DNA of 44,452 nt from Methanobacterium sp. UBA176 (GTDB taxonomy: Archaea > Methanobacteriota > Methanobacteria > Methanobacteriales > Methanobacteriaceae). Each line of letters begins with the position of its first letter. Position 1 is the stretch's first letter. Under the pieces are notes generated by a model. It had not been told where the DNA came from and made no database searches. It saw nothing but the letters and a program-made list of their open reading frames with translations. The position numbers were made by a program, and so were the translations under genes. Where the stretch lies: NCBI GenBank assembly GCA_002505765.1, contig DAVZ01000049.1, positions 1 through 44,452 of the forward strand, in the 5' to 3' direction. Below are positions 44,420 to 44,452 of the stretch, piece by piece.

Positions 44420-44452
44420 GGCTTTCGAAGACTCTGTTTTCGATGTTGAAGG
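44420..44452 (+). repeat. Palindromic repeat, copy C (runs off the window)
   Basis: GGCTTTCGAAGACTCTG and the following TTTTCGATGT match copy A at 22 of 27 bases. The arms TCGAAGAC and GTTTTCGA (44425-44432 and 44436-44443) pair over 8 bases if one G-U pair is allowed. It begins about 60 bases after the ornithine cyclodeaminase-like gene and continues beyond the window. Confidence 0.5.

Noticed and set aside
1..44452. CRISPR arrays, tRNA or rRNA genes, transposases
   Set aside because: No regular direct-repeat/spacer pattern, cloverleaf arm sequences or DDE transposase frames were seen by eye on either strand.

Overview
The window is a low-GC archaeal chromosome segment. Its gene content fits a methanogen of the order Methanobacteriales, probably Methanobacterium or a close relative. 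The evidence is a TFB-type transcription factor, aRF1, Gar1, an Orc1/Cdc6 initiator, archaeal DnaG, a XerA-like recombinase, pyruvoyl-dependent arginine decarboxylase, an intein-free RtcB with archease, and a Mur-ligase-like protein resembling coenzyme F430 synthase next to hemC. Shine-Dalgarno sequences are clear in front of many genes, and GTG and TTG starts are common. The genus-level call is an inference from family content; no search was run.

Layout. Bases 1-700 hold a decayed DUF308/HdeD-like membrane gene. Bases 777-5355 carry a membrane-anchored protein, an Orc1/Cdc6-type initiator, a 57-residue membrane protein and a Cdc48/VAT AAA+ ATPase. Bases 5437-8622 carry a DUF998 protein and then an RNA-ligation neighbourhood: archease, a 47-residue zinc-ribbon protein and RtcB. 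Bases 8758-11290 are a TetR regulator and an intact alpha/beta hydrolase set among two wrecked genes. Bases 11386-14512 hold methylthioinosine phosphorylase, quinolinate synthase and a DUF763 protein. Bases 14698-20165 are accessory in character: an orphan response regulator, a divergent glycosyltransferase, a DUF1284 gene interrupted by a palindromic repeat, BioY, class II photolyase, a decayed DUF523/DUF1722 gene and TspO.

The information-processing core follows. The minus strand (24757 down to 20349) reads TOPRIM protein, DnaG, a Lon-like AAA+ ATPase with an inserted zinc ribbon and no protease domain, then XerA. The plus strand (25262-28720) reads DUF211, an RraA-like protein, a UPF0104 membrane protein, Gar1 and TFB. 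Next come a CPA1 antiporter, a small zinc-ribbon membrane protein, UMP kinase, a MoxR/VWA pair and aRF1. Bases 35054-40888 (minus) hold an HTH-phosphoribosyltransferase regulator, a Gfo/Idh dehydrogenase overlapping hemC, the CfbE-like ligase, and NAD kinase overlapping an inositol-monophosphatase-family gene. The right end is an arginine/polyamine block: arginine decarboxylase, aIF5A (the hypusinated factor), agmatinase and a TIGR00300-type ornithine cyclodeaminase-like enzyme.

The most unusual items are a short multi-hairpin repeat seen three times, one copy of which splits the DUF1284 reading frame; a GNRA-capped hairpin in front of dnaG; the tiny zinc-ribbon gene between archease and rtcB; the protease-less Lon-like ATPase beside dnaG; and five decayed genes among otherwise intact neighbours. 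No tRNA, rRNA, CRISPR array, transposase or intein was seen.
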